Of a stretch of 64,000 bases of DNA, positions 1-7,767 are shown in pieces. A program made the position numbers and the translations under genes. Source of the stretch: Halalkaliarchaeum desulfuricum (lineage in GTDB: Archaea; Halobacteriota; Halobacteria; Halobacteriales; Haloferacaceae); assembly GCF_002952775.1 (NCBI RefSeq), contig NZ_CP025066.1, positions 1,860,001 through 1,924,000 of the forward strand, written 5' to 3'. The number at the start of each line of letters is the position of its first letter. Position 1 is the stretch's first letter. The notes beneath the pieces are model-generated. The model was given only the letters and a program-made list of their open reading frames with translations. It had not been told where the DNA came from and ran no database searches.

Positions 1-1
1 A

Positions 2-70
2 CACCGACAGGAGTCGGAGATGCGGGCGTGTATCGAGCGAATGGGATATGGCAGGACAGAAGACGAGTGA
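2..70 (+). CDS. C-terminal end of an upstream gene (partial)
   Basis: An open frame enters from the left edge and ends at TGA 68-70, giving about 22 residues (ending GRTEDE). The acidic end and the gap before the next gene fit the tail of a plus-strand gene that begins outside the window. Too little is present to name a family. It could also be a chance open frame. Confidence 0.35.
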   Translation, partial: HRQESEMRACIERMGYGRTEDE

Positions 71-175
71 CCACCGTCCGTGCGATGGATGACTGTCGGT
101 CCAAAAGAGCGTCCCCGGCGGTACGGTTCGTCCCGACAGGGAAGCTTAACGTCCCTACAGCCACACCCTTTCCCC

Positions 176-556
176 ATGAGTAGTGACAGGGACGCCGAAG
201 GGTTTCTGGAACCCGAACAGATCGATTTCCAGCACGTCCTGTCGTGCGTGTTCGGGATCCAGGACCACGAGAGCCGGACGTACCTCGTGTTGCGATCGAA
301 TCCGGGAAGCACCGTCTCGGAACTCGCGGGCGCGCTGGATCGCGACCGGAGCAACGTCAACCGGTCGCTGACCGCGCTGATGGAGAAGGGGTTCGTCGAA
401 CGCCAGCGGCGACTGCTCGATTCCGGCGGATACATCTACCAGTACACCGCGATCCCGTTGCCCGAGGCCAGACAACTGCTCCACGAGGCGCTCGACGAGT
501 GGGTGGTGCGGGTCCACGACCGTATCGAGGAGTTCGGGACGGAGGGTCGCCCGTGA
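176..556 (+). CDS. Winged-helix (MarR/TrmB-like) transcriptional regulator
   Basis: This 126-residue protein has a winged-helix DNA-binding fold: a short acidic N-terminus, then a helix-turn-helix around residues 45-80 with the pattern SELAGALDRDRSNVNRSL followed by a wing rich in Arg (ERQRR). It resembles haloarchaeal MarR/TrmB-type regulators, but no ligand domain is visible. I chose ATG 176 because a TTAA-type TATA element lies about 28 nt upstream (near 146), as expected for a leaderless haloarchaeal transcript. Its last four bases overlap the GTG start of the threonine synthase gene (GTGA), so the two are co-transcribed and translationally coupled. The target is unknown; self- or thrC-regulation is a guess. 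Confidence 0.8.
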   Translation: MSSDRDAEGFLEPEQIDFQHVLSCVFGIQDHESRTYLVLRSNPGSTVSELAGALDRDRSNVNRSLTALMEKGFVERQRRLLDSGGYIYQYTAIPLPEARQLLHEALDEWVVRVHDRIEEFGTEGRP

Positions 557-1872
557 GCCGGGAGACCGCCACCGACGACGCGACGGATCCCACCTCCCTC
601 GCACTCGACGCGCCAGCGCCGCAGACCCCCGACGACGCCGAGGACGGGGTCTGGCTCGGTTGCATCGACTGTGGGGAGACGTATTCCCCGTTCGAATCGG
701 TCCGCTACACCTGCGACTGTGGCGGACTGCTCGAGGTCCGATACGGTGAGCCGTCGGGCTTTGCCGACTTCGGTCCCGAGGGTCACTCGGCCGCAACCGA
801 ACGGGGCGTCTGGCGGTACGCTGCGGCGCTGCCGTTCGACGAGGGCGTCTCGCTGCCGGAGGGGGACACCCCGCTGCACCGGGTTCCGAGGCTCGAAGAC
901 GAGGTCGGGGTGGCCTCGCTGCGGATCAAACACGAGGGGATGAACCCGACCGGCTCGTTCAAGGACCGCGGGATGACCGTCGGCGTCCGGGCCGCCCGGG
1001 AGCTGGGGGTCGGCCGGCTCGCGTGTGCCTCGACGGGCAACACCAGCGCGGCACTGGCGGCGTACGGCGGCCGGGCGGACATGGAGACGCTCGTGCTGTT
1101 GCCCGCGGGCAAGGTCGCCGCCGGCAAGGTCGCCCAGGCGGCGCTTCACGGTGCGCGGATCCTCGAGGTCGACGGCAACTTCGACGCCTGCCTCGACATC
1201 GTCCAGGAACTCGCCGGCCGAGGGGAGGCGTACCTGCTCAACTCGCTGAACCCGTTCCGGCTGGAGGGACAGAAGACGATCGGCTTCGAGATCCTCGAAG
1301 CCCATCTGGCGGACTACGGGACGTTCCCCGACCGGATCGTGCTCCCGGTGGGCAACGCCGGCAACACCGCGGCGCTTTATAAGGCGTTCCGGGAGCTCGT
1401 CCAGGCGGACGCGTTAGAGCCCGAGGAGGTTCCCGCACTCACGGGCGTCCAGGCCGCCGACGCGGCACCGATGGTCGAGGCGATCGAGGACGGCGCAGAC
1501 GAGATCCGGCGCTGGGAGGAGGTCGAGACGATCGCGACCGCGATCCGGATCGGCAACCCCGTCAACGCACCGAAGGCGCTGCCGGGAATCCGCAACACCG
1601 GCGGCACCGCCGTCGCCGTCGCGGATGAGGAGATCACTGCGGCCCAGCGCGATCTCGCTGGTGAGGGCGTCGGCGTCGAGCCCGCCTCCGCGGCGTCGGT
1701 CGCGGGGCTCCGCAAGCTCCGCGATCGGGGCGTCGTCGACGACGACGAGCGCGTCGTCTGTCTCACCACTGGCCACCTGCTGAAGGACCCCGACGCTGCC
1801 TACGAGGCCGGCAACGATCCGGAACCAGTCCCCAACGACGCCGACGCGGTGTTGGAGCACTTGCGGGAGTGA
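553..1872 (+). CDS. thrC: Threonine synthase
   Basis: Converts O-phosphohomoserine to threonine with pyridoxal phosphate; cytosolic last step of threonine synthesis. The 439-residue protein has an N-terminal zinc-ribbon-like segment (Cys37, Cys40, Cys54, Cys56) as in many archaeal threonine synthases, then a fold-type II PLP domain. The PLP lysine is in SFKDRG (about Lys137), with the phosphate loop GNAGNTAA and substrate motif STGNTSAA seen downstream. The GTG start at 553 is preferred because it overlaps the stop of the upstream regulator by 4 nt and because the zinc ribbon is complete. The gene ends 40 bp from the convergent cystathionine synthase/lyase gene. Family assignment is firm. Confidence 0.95.
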   Translation: MSRETATDDATDPTSLALDAPAPQTPDDAEDGVWLGCIDCGETYSPFESVRYTCDCGGLLEVRYGEPSGFADFGPEGHSAATERGVWRYAAALPFDEGVSLPEGDTPLHRVPRLEDEVGVASLRIKHEGMNPTGSFKDRGMTVGVRAARELGVGRLACASTGNTSAALAAYGGRADMETLVLLPAGKVAAGKVAQAALHGARILEVDGNFDACLDIVQELAGRGEAYLLNSLNPFRLEGQKTIGFEILEAHLADYGTFPDRIVLPVGNAGNTAALYKAFRELVQADALEPEEVPALTGVQAADAAPMVEAIEDGADEIRRWEEVETIATAIRIGNPVNAPKALPGIRNTGGTAVAVADEEITAAQRDLAGEGVGVEPASAASVAGLRKLRDRGVVDDDERVVCLTTGHLLKDPDAAYEAGNDPEPVPNDADAVLEHLRE

Positions 1873-1911
1873 TACCGCCGCCGATCTGTGGGTCCAGTTA
1901 ACAGTTGGGGA

Positions 1912-3120
1912 TCACGGTTTCGCCTCCGGTGCGGCGATCGCGGCGAACCCCCGTTCGAAGTCGGCCCGGAGGTCGCGGACGTCCTCGATACCGACCGAGA
2001 CCCGGATCAGCGAGTCGGAGATCCCGATCTCCCGGCGGCGCTCGACCCCCAGCGGTTCGTGGGTCATCGTCGCGGGATGTTCGATCAGCGTCTCCACCCC
2101 GCCGAGGCTCACCGCGAGCGTCATCGTCTCCAGCGCCTCCAGGAACGCCTTCGCGTCCCACAGGTCACCCTCGAGTTCGAACGAGAGCACCCCGCCGTAG
2201 CCGTCCATCTGCCGGCTCGCCAGTTCGTGTTGGGGGTGGCTCTCCAGCCCGGGGTAGTACACCTCACGGACGCGGTCGTGCGCCTCGAGGTACTCAGCAA
2301 GCGCCAGCGCGTTCTCCTCGTGTTTCCGCATCCGGACCCCGAGCGTCTTGAGCCCGCGGGCGAGCAGGTAGCTGTCGAACGGCGCGAGGCCGTTCCCGAG
2401 CGCGACCTGCTGACGGAAGCCCAGTGCCTCGGCGACCTCGGGATCGTCGGTGACGACGGCCCCGCCGATCCCGTCGCTGTGACCGTTGAGGTACTTCGTC
2501 GTGCTGTGGGCGACCAGGTCCGCGCCGAGTTCGAGCGGGCGCTGGAAGTACGGGCTCGCGAAGGTGTTGTCCACGCCGAAGACGGCGTCGTGTTCGTCTG
2601 CAACCTCGGCGATCGCCGCGACGTCACACAGGCGGATCAGCGGATTCGTCGGCGTCTCCATCCACACCATCGCCGTATCGTCGCCGACCGCGTCCGCGAC
2701 AGTCTCGACATCGGTGGCGTCGACGAACTCGATGTCGACGTCGAGCTGGTGGTCGAACAGCTCCTCGAACATCCGGCGGGTCCCCGCATACAGGTCGTCG
2801 AACGCCACCAGGTGATCGCCCGGTTCGACGATCGAAAGCACCGCCGTCGCGATCGCGGCCGTCCCCGAGGAGAACGCAAAGCCCATCTCGCCGCCCTCGA
2901 GCGCGGCGATCTGGTTCTCGACGGCGTGTCGCGTCGGGTTCGACAGCCGGCCGTAGAGGAACTCCCCCGCCGACGGATCGACATCTTCCAGGCGGAGCTC
3001 TGGATCGATCCCCGGCAGCTCAAACGTCGACGACAGGTGGATCGGCGGCACCACGTCGCCGGCCGGCGACTCGGATCCGTCCAGCACGGCCCGGGTGTCG
3101 AATCGGGGTGTAGAATCCAT
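1912..3120 (-). CDS. Cystathionine gamma-synthase/gamma-lyase family PLP enzyme
   Basis: A 402-residue Cys/Met metabolism PLP enzyme, fold type I. Visible hallmarks are the YGRLSNPT tetramer loop near residue 70, the SSGTAAI motif, VDNTFASPY, the PLP lysine in STTKYLNGHSD (about Lys209), and the C-terminal SLGGVETL and RVSVGIED segments. The family covers cystathionine gamma-synthase, beta-lyase and gamma-lyase, which sequence reading alone cannot separate. I selected MDSTPRFDTR (3120) over an upstream ATG because homologues begin near this residue. A second family member (44836) sits with metX, so this copy more likely serves cysteine-homocysteine exchange or degradation. It is convergent with thrC, which also draws on homoserine-derived precursors. 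Confidence 0.9.
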   Translation of the reverse strand: MDSTPRFDTRAVLDGSESPAGDVVPPIHLSSTFELPGIDPELRLEDVDPSAGEFLYGRLSNPTRHAVENQIAALEGGEMGFAFSSGTAAIATAVLSIVEPGDHLVAFDDLYAGTRRMFEELFDHQLDVDIEFVDATDVETVADAVGDDTAMVWMETPTNPLIRLCDVAAIAEVADEHDAVFGVDNTFASPYFQRPLELGADLVAHSTTKYLNGHSDGIGGAVVTDDPEVAEALGFRQQVALGNGLAPFDSYLLARGLKTLGVRMRKHEENALALAEYLEAHDRVREVYYPGLESHPQHELASRQMDGYGGVLSFELEGDLWDAKAFLEALETMTLAVSLGGVETLIEHPATMTHEPLGVERRREIGISDSLIRVSVGIEDVRDLRADFERGFAAIAAPEAKP

Positions 3121-3285
3121 GTACAAGCGTTTGTCGCCCCGTCGGTAATACGTTTTCAATGCTTACTAATCTGAAATAAATGTATTATACCCACGAGTAA
3201 TCCGCAGGGTCGGATACTGTGGGACGTGGTGAGAGAACATGTAACTCAGAAAATGTTTATTTCGGTACTCTGTGAATTATTTCGT

Positions 3286-4413
3286 ATGATCCCCGCGTTC
3301 ACACCCGGGAGTCGCCAGGTACTGGTCGTCGTGCTCGTTGCCGCGCTACTGCTTCCTGTCGGCGTCGGCACCGTCGCCGGCCAATCCTTCCAGGGGGCTG
3401 CCGGCACCGTGGTCGTCGAGGAGGGGACGACCTACGAGCAGGTCGACGGCGTCGCCGGAGCCATCGTCGTTCGGGGGACGGTGACCGGCGACGTTTCCGG
3501 TGCGGCCGGGACGATTCACGTCACCGAGACCGGCGTCGTCGAAGGCAACATCGAGGCCGCCGCCGGGACGGTTCGGATCGACGGCACGGTCGAAGGGAAC
3601 GTCGACGTCGGCGCGGGCACCGTCGAGGTCGGTGAGACGGCTCGTATCGGCGGAAGCCTCCAGACGGGTGCAGGGTACGTCTCGATCGACGGGACGATCG
3701 ACGGCGACGTCCGCGCCGGCGCCGAGACGATTGCGGTCGGTCAGAACGCGGTCATCGGCGGGGAGTTCCGGTACGACGCCGCGAACTTCGAGCGTCATCC
3801 CGACGCGACCATCGAGGGGGACGTGATCCGCGATCGGGGGCTAAGCGGCACCTTCGGTCCCGGCTTCGGCGTCGGCTTCGACGGGTTCCAGATCCCCACG
3901 TGGGCGAGCGTGACCTACGGGTTCCTCGCGAACCTCCTTTTGGGCGCGCTACTGCTGTTCGCGTTCCCGCGGTTCTCCACGGGTGTCGCCGATCGCGTCG
4001 CGGGCGAACCGCTGAAGTCCGGCGGCGTCGGCCTGCTGACGCTGGTGGCGGTTCCGATCGCGCTCGTCGTCCTCCTGCTTACGGTCGTGGGGGTTCCGCT
4101 CGCGATCGTGGGCGCGATCGCGTTCGCGTTCGCCATCTGGATCGGCGTCGTCTACGGCCAGTACGCCGTCGGCGCGTGGGTCCTCGGGCAGTTGGGGCGG
4201 GACAACCGGTGGCTCGCGCTCGTCGTCGGTCTCCTCGGCTTCGCGCTTTTGGGGACGGTGCAGTATCTCGGCGGGTTCCTCGAGTTCATCGCGTTCCTGC
4301 TCGGCTTCGGTGCCCTCGCGCTGGGGCTCCGTGGCTCCTACCGGTCACGCCGGGATGAAGGGGAGTCGACGGGTCGGCAGGCCACGCTCGACGAGGTCGC
4401 GGGGGATTCCTGA
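3286..4413 (+). CDS. Bactofilin-like (polymer-forming) membrane protein
   Basis: The 375-residue protein starts with a hydrophobic signal/anchor (about residues 8-30), continues with a beta-helical region of repeated G-T-V/I-x-G-x-V units (residues 35-190) like bactofilin/polymer-forming cytoskeletal domains, and ends with four hydrophobic segments (about residues 205-350). The arrangement suggests an extracellular beta-helix anchored in the membrane; haloarchaea commonly carry such proteins but their role is not known. ATG 3286 was chosen because the signal peptide begins there and an AT-rich TTTAT element lies about 30 nt upstream. The GC-rich C-terminal tail is charged and cytoplasmic. Confidence 0.8.
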   Translation: MIPAFTPGSRQVLVVVLVAALLLPVGVGTVAGQSFQGAAGTVVVEEGTTYEQVDGVAGAIVVRGTVTGDVSGAAGTIHVTETGVVEGNIEAAAGTVRIDGTVEGNVDVGAGTVEVGETARIGGSLQTGAGYVSIDGTIDGDVRAGAETIAVGQNAVIGGEFRYDAANFERHPDATIEGDVIRDRGLSGTFGPGFGVGFDGFQIPTWASVTYGFLANLLLGALLLFAFPRFSTGVADRVAGEPLKSGGVGLLTLVAVPIALVVLLLTVVGVPLAIVGAIAFAFAIWIGVVYGQYAVGAWVLGQLGRDNRWLALVVGLLGFALLGTVQYLGGFLEFIAFLLGFGALALGLRGSYRSRRDEGESTGRQATLDEVAGDS

Positions 4414-4466
4414 TCTTCGGGACTGCTCCCGACGCTTTTTGACGGTTCCCGTCGACGCTCCGCGTG

Positions 4467-5090
4467 ATGACCGAGTACTCTCTCCCGGAGCCCGGTTCCG
4501 ACGGGCTCTCCGAGATCGAACGGACGATCGGCGCACGCGAGAGCAGGCGGTCGTTTGCGGACGACCCGGTGGGGATCGAGGCGGTCGCGACGCTGCTTTG
4601 GTCCGTCCAGGGGTTGACGCACGAACGCGACGGCGTGCCGATGCGAGCCTCGCCGAGCGCCGGCGCGACGTTCCCGATGGTGGCGTTCCTCTCGGTCGCG
4701 CCCGGCGGGTGTGAGGAACTCGAGGCGGGGCTGTACCGGTACGTCCCCGACGAACACCGGCTGGACCCCGCGATCGAGGAGTCGATCCACGTGGAACTCA
4801 CGGCGGCGGCACTGGATCAGGCAGTGGTTCGCGGCGCACCGGTCACGATCGCGCTCGCGGCCGACTACGACCGAACGACCCGACAGTACCCCGACCACGG
4901 CGAGCGATACGTCCACATGGAAGCGGGTCACGCCGCCCAGAACGCCCTGCTCGTCTGCGAGGCACGGGAATTGAACGCCTGTCCGGTCGGCGCGTTCGAC
5001 GACGACGAACTCGCGGCGGTGCTCGACCTACCCGCCGATCTGGATCCGCTATATCTGGTCCCGTTCGGCGAGCGACCCGGCGGCGAGTAA
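4467..5090 (+). CDS. Nitroreductase-family (SagB-type) oxidoreductase
   Basis: A 207-residue flavin-dependent nitroreductase-fold protein. The N-terminal ARESRRSF motif contacts FMN phosphate, SPSAGATFP is the typical second FMN loop of the SagB/thiopeptide-dehydrogenase branch, and GHAAQNALLVCEA with CPVGAFDDDEL forms the C-terminal helix region. Members reduce or dehydrogenate varied substrates, so the substrate cannot be inferred. Either GTG 4464 or ATG 4467 could start; ATG is used. It stands alone downstream of the bactofilin-like gene with a 53-bp gap. Confidence 0.85.
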   Translation: MTEYSLPEPGSDGLSEIERTIGARESRRSFADDPVGIEAVATLLWSVQGLTHERDGVPMRASPSAGATFPMVAFLSVAPGGCEELEAGLYRYVPDEHRLDPAIEESIHVELTAAALDQAVVRGAPVTIALAADYDRTTRQYPDHGERYVHMEAGHAAQNALLVCEARELNACPVGAFDDDELAAVLDLPADLDPLYLVPFGERPGGE

Positions 5091-5140
5091 CGGATATTGC
5101 TCTCGGACGGTGATTAGTCGAAGCTGAACCCCGACGGCGA

Positions 5141-5815
5141 TTAGTCAGTGTCGATATTCGAGGCGATGTCTGCGATAAAGGAGCTATAATCCCTGGTCTG
5201 GAGGTAGACAGTTCCCGGCCCCTCGAAGGTCATCACGAATCCTTCCCCACCAAGTAACGTACTTTTGAGTCCACCGACCCGATGGGTCGAGAAATCGACG
5301 TCGGCGTGCCAGGCGACAGAGTGGCCGGTGTCGACGGTGATCTTCTCGCCCCGGTCGAGTTCCGTTTGAATAATCCCGCCGTAACTGCCCACGAACAGCG
5401 TTCCAGAACCGCTGGCCTCGAGGAAGAACAACCCTTTCCCGCCGAGCCAGGAGCTCATCCCGCCACTCGCAGTGTCGGTTTCGACCCCCTCACCGTTTGC
5501 AACGTACGATCCCGACTGGACGTAATACGTCTCGGCGTTGAGGTCGATCGCGGTCATGTCTCCCGGCTGGTTCTGGGCGAATTTCACGTACTGATCGTTC
5601 GCGGTCGCGGTGAAGGTGTTTCGGAACGTCTCTTCGTCAGCCAGCATTGACTTCTTGATCGATCCCAGCATACCGCCAGCACTGCTGTGGGTCTCCATGT
5701 CGATGTTCTCGGAGTGGGCGATCAACGCACCACCCTCGAGGGTAACGCTCTCCCCGTTATCCAGGGTCGCATTCACCGTGGTGTACGCGGGCTTGTTCTC
5801 GTATTCGTAGTCCAT
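5141..5815 (-). CDS. AIM24/TIGR00266 family protein
   Basis: About 224 residues of glycine-rich beta structure typical of the AIM24 (TIGR00266) family: early LEGGALIAHS, the central GGMLGSIKKSMLADEETF segment, and the FFLEASGSGTLFVGSYGG and GLKSTLLGGEGFVM motifs. The family is widespread in archaea and bacteria and forms a beta-prism, but its biochemical role is not settled. I prefer the start MDYEYENKPAY (5815); upstream ATGs at 5833 and 5851 are possible. It is a monocistronic minus-strand gene preceded by a repeat-rich intergenic region. Confidence 0.85.
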   Translation of the reverse strand: MDYEYENKPAYTTVNATLDNGESVTLEGGALIAHSENIDMETHSSAGGMLGSIKKSMLADEETFRNTFTATANDQYVKFAQNQPGDMTAIDLNAETYYVQSGSYVANGEGVETDTASGGMSSWLGGKGLFFLEASGSGTLFVGSYGGIIQTELDRGEKITVDTGHSVAWHADVDFSTHRVGGLKSTLLGGEGFVMTFEGPGTVYLQTRDYSSFIADIASNIDTD

Positions 5816-5851
5816 ATCGGCTGTCCGCAGCATACCGGTAAAAAACACCAT

Positions 5852-6143
5852 GAAATTTCAGGGGGTTGGGTACGGAGAATTCGAGGCGAACGGCTCGCAG
5901 TTCAGCGCAGGGAGGCTGGCAAGGCCGAAGAAGCCAGGTCGATTGACGAGCGAGCCGAGCATACGCCGAGCGAAGCGAGGCGCGAGTGAAACGAGCGCCT
6001 CGAAAATGCGAACGGGGAGCGCAGCGACCCGTGAGCGAAGCGAGGCGGCTTTTTTGGTCGAGATTTTTTGGCGGGGGTCGAGGGAGCGGGGCGCGAACGA
6101 AGTGAGCGCCCCGCACCCGAGGCCCCCGTTAAAAAAGGTGGGT
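5852..6143. repeat. Intergenic repeat region with strong hairpin
   Basis: No gene is seen in this 292-bp interval. It holds several GCGAACGAAGTGAGCG-like words, a perfect 9-bp stem (6086-6094 with 6106-6114) around an 11-nt loop, and an A6 run at 6131-6136 next to GGTGGG. On the minus strand the A6 run reads as T6 just after the stop of the SDR gene, so it can act as that gene's terminator. The same GAACGAAGTGAGCG...CACCCGA...AAAAAAGGTGGG words recur at 58850-59105. Confidence 0.7.
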
Positions 6144-6941
6144 TTATAGATTGGATTTGGTGCTCCCGCCGTCGATCGGGATCGCCGCGCCGTTTATATA
6201 TCCCGACTTCGGCGAGCTGAGGAACGCCACCGTATTCCCGAGTTCGATCGGATCGCCGATCCGTTCCAGCGGGACCTCGCTCCCCCGGGCGGCCAGCCCC
6301 TCCTCGTAGGAGTCGTACTCGCCGCGCTCGACCGCTTGCTCGACGAGTTCGCGGATCCGATCCGTCTCGTGAGAACCCGGCAGCACCGCGTTACACCTGA
6401 CCTCCGGGGCGAACTCCCGAGAGAGCGTCTTCTCCAGACCGATGACGCCCATACGGACTGAATTCGAGAGCACGAGCGAGTCGATCGCTTCCTTGACCGT
6501 CCTGGAGGTAATCGTCACGATCGTCCCGCCGTCGTCGGCACGGAGGTCGTCTGCGGCCGCCCGGACCAGCCGCACGACGCTCATTACCAGCAGCTCGTAA
6601 GCTTCCTCCCACTCCTGGTCGGTCGTCTCGAGGAACGGCCCGGACGGGGGGCCGCCCGCGGACGTCACGAGGTGATCCAGGCGACCGAACTCCCGGACGG
6701 TTTCCTCGACCAGCCGCTGGATGTCGGCGGTGTCGGTTAAATCCCCCTGCATGGGAACCACGCGGGCGTCGCCAGTCGCCTCCTCGCGGAGCCGCTCGGC
6801 TGCCTCGCGGAGTCTGGTCTCGTTGCGGCCGTTGATGACGACGTGACAGCCCTCCCGGACGAGTGCCATCGCGCTGGCGTACCCCAGGCCGGCCGACGAT
6901 GCGGTCGTGAGTGCCACGTTGCCGTCGATGTCGAACTCCAT
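6144..6941 (-). CDS. Atypical SDR-family oxidoreductase
   Basis: A 265-residue Rossmann-fold protein of the short-chain dehydrogenase family: beta1 motif TTASSAGLGYASA in place of TGxxxGIG, NGRN at the cofactor-specificity loop, TSAGG in place of NNAG, and a C-terminal INGAAIPIDGG. The usual YxxxK catalytic pair is replaced by SNSVRMGVIGL (about residues 157-167), a pattern known from a divergent 3-oxoacyl-reductase-like subgroup, so ordinary SDR chemistry is uncertain. It is divergent from the FAH-family gene at 6981 with about 40 bp between starts, so the two probably share a promoter region. Substrate unknown. Confidence 0.85.
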   Translation of the reverse strand: MEFDIDGNVALTTASSAGLGYASAMALVREGCHVVINGRNETRLREAAERLREEATGDARVVPMQGDLTDTADIQRLVEETVREFGRLDHLVTSAGGPPSGPFLETTDQEWEEAYELLVMSVVRLVRAAADDLRADDGGTIVTITSRTVKEAIDSLVLSNSVRMGVIGLEKTLSREFAPEVRCNAVLPGSHETDRIRELVEQAVERGEYDSYEEGLAARGSEVPLERIGDPIELGNTVAFLSSPKSGYINGAAIPIDGGSTKSNL

Positions 6942-6980
6942 ACCGGTACGCCTATCGGATGGACCATGAAACCGTGGGTC

Positions 6981-7715
6981 ATGCGACGCGCGCGACTGCT
7001 CACGCCGGACGGACCCGTCGAGGGACGCTACGAGGCCGGTCGAATCGAAACCGAGAACGGAACCTACGAGGTTGGCCGGGACGGACGCCTGCTCCCTCCC
7101 TGTGACCCGTCAGCGCTGTACTGTGTGGGACGGAACTTCGCGGAGACGCTCGAACAGATGGAGTACGATCGACCCGAGGAACCGGACTTCTTCATCAAAC
7201 CGCCGACGTCGCTGCTCGCCCACGGGCAGCCGATCCCGTACCCCGAATTCACCGACGAGCTGACGTACGCGGGCGAACTCGTCGCCGTGATCGACCGGCG
7301 GTGCCGCGACCTCGAGCCGGAGGAGGTGCCGGACGCCGTCCGCGGCTACACCGTCATGAACGACGTCGACGCACTCGACCAGCAGGGCCGGACCGCCCGG
7401 AAGGCCTTCGACGGCTCCGCCCCGCTCGGGCCGTGGCTCGAGACCGACCTCGACCCGCGGAACGTCGCGATGCACACCGGAATCGACGGCGAAACGCGGC
7501 AGGAGGCCAACACGGAACTGATGCTGTTCGACCCCGACGAGATCGTCTCGTATCTCTCCCGCCGGTTCACGTTCCGTCCGGGGGACGCCGTCGCGTTCGG
7601 CAGCCCGGCGAACCCCGGGGTGATCGAGCCGGGAAACCGGATCGAGATCACCTACGAGGGGGTCGGAACGCTCGCGAACGAGGTCGCCGACGCTTCCCGG
7701 AAGCAAAAGAGCTAA
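6981..7715 (+). CDS. Fumarylacetoacetate hydrolase family protein
   Basis: A 244-residue FAH-superfamily enzyme (2-hydroxyhepta-2,4-diene-1,7-dioate isomerase/acylpyruvate hydrolase branch). Features seen are YCVGRNFAETL, the FIKPPTSL metal/substrate loop, YAGELVAVID (metal-binding Glu), the GYTVMNDVDA segment and a C-terminal GDAVAFGSPANPG. The family cleaves or decarboxylates acylpyruvates and catechol-pathway intermediates; the substrate here is unknown. MRRARLLTPDGP (6981) is used because homologues begin so; ATG 6966 is an alternative. It ends 52 bp before the DUF4330 gene on the same strand. Confidence 0.88.
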   Translation: MRRARLLTPDGPVEGRYEAGRIETENGTYEVGRDGRLLPPCDPSALYCVGRNFAETLEQMEYDRPEEPDFFIKPPTSLLAHGQPIPYPEFTDELTYAGELVAVIDRRCRDLEPEEVPDAVRGYTVMNDVDALDQQGRTARKAFDGSAPLGPWLETDLDPRNVAMHTGIDGETRQEANTELMLFDPDEIVSYLSRRFTFRPGDAVAFGSPANPGVIEPGNRIEITYEGVGTLANEVADASRKQKS

Positions 7716-7767
7716 TTCCCAGGATGCTGTGGCTTGCGCAAGTGATGTCCGCGCCGGGTGAGATCCG

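Noticed and set aside
1888-3174. Long open frame on the plus strand opposite the cystathionine synthase/lyase gene
   Set aside because: It has no family features and has the Arg/Asp/Val bias typical of the antisense frame of a GC-rich gene.
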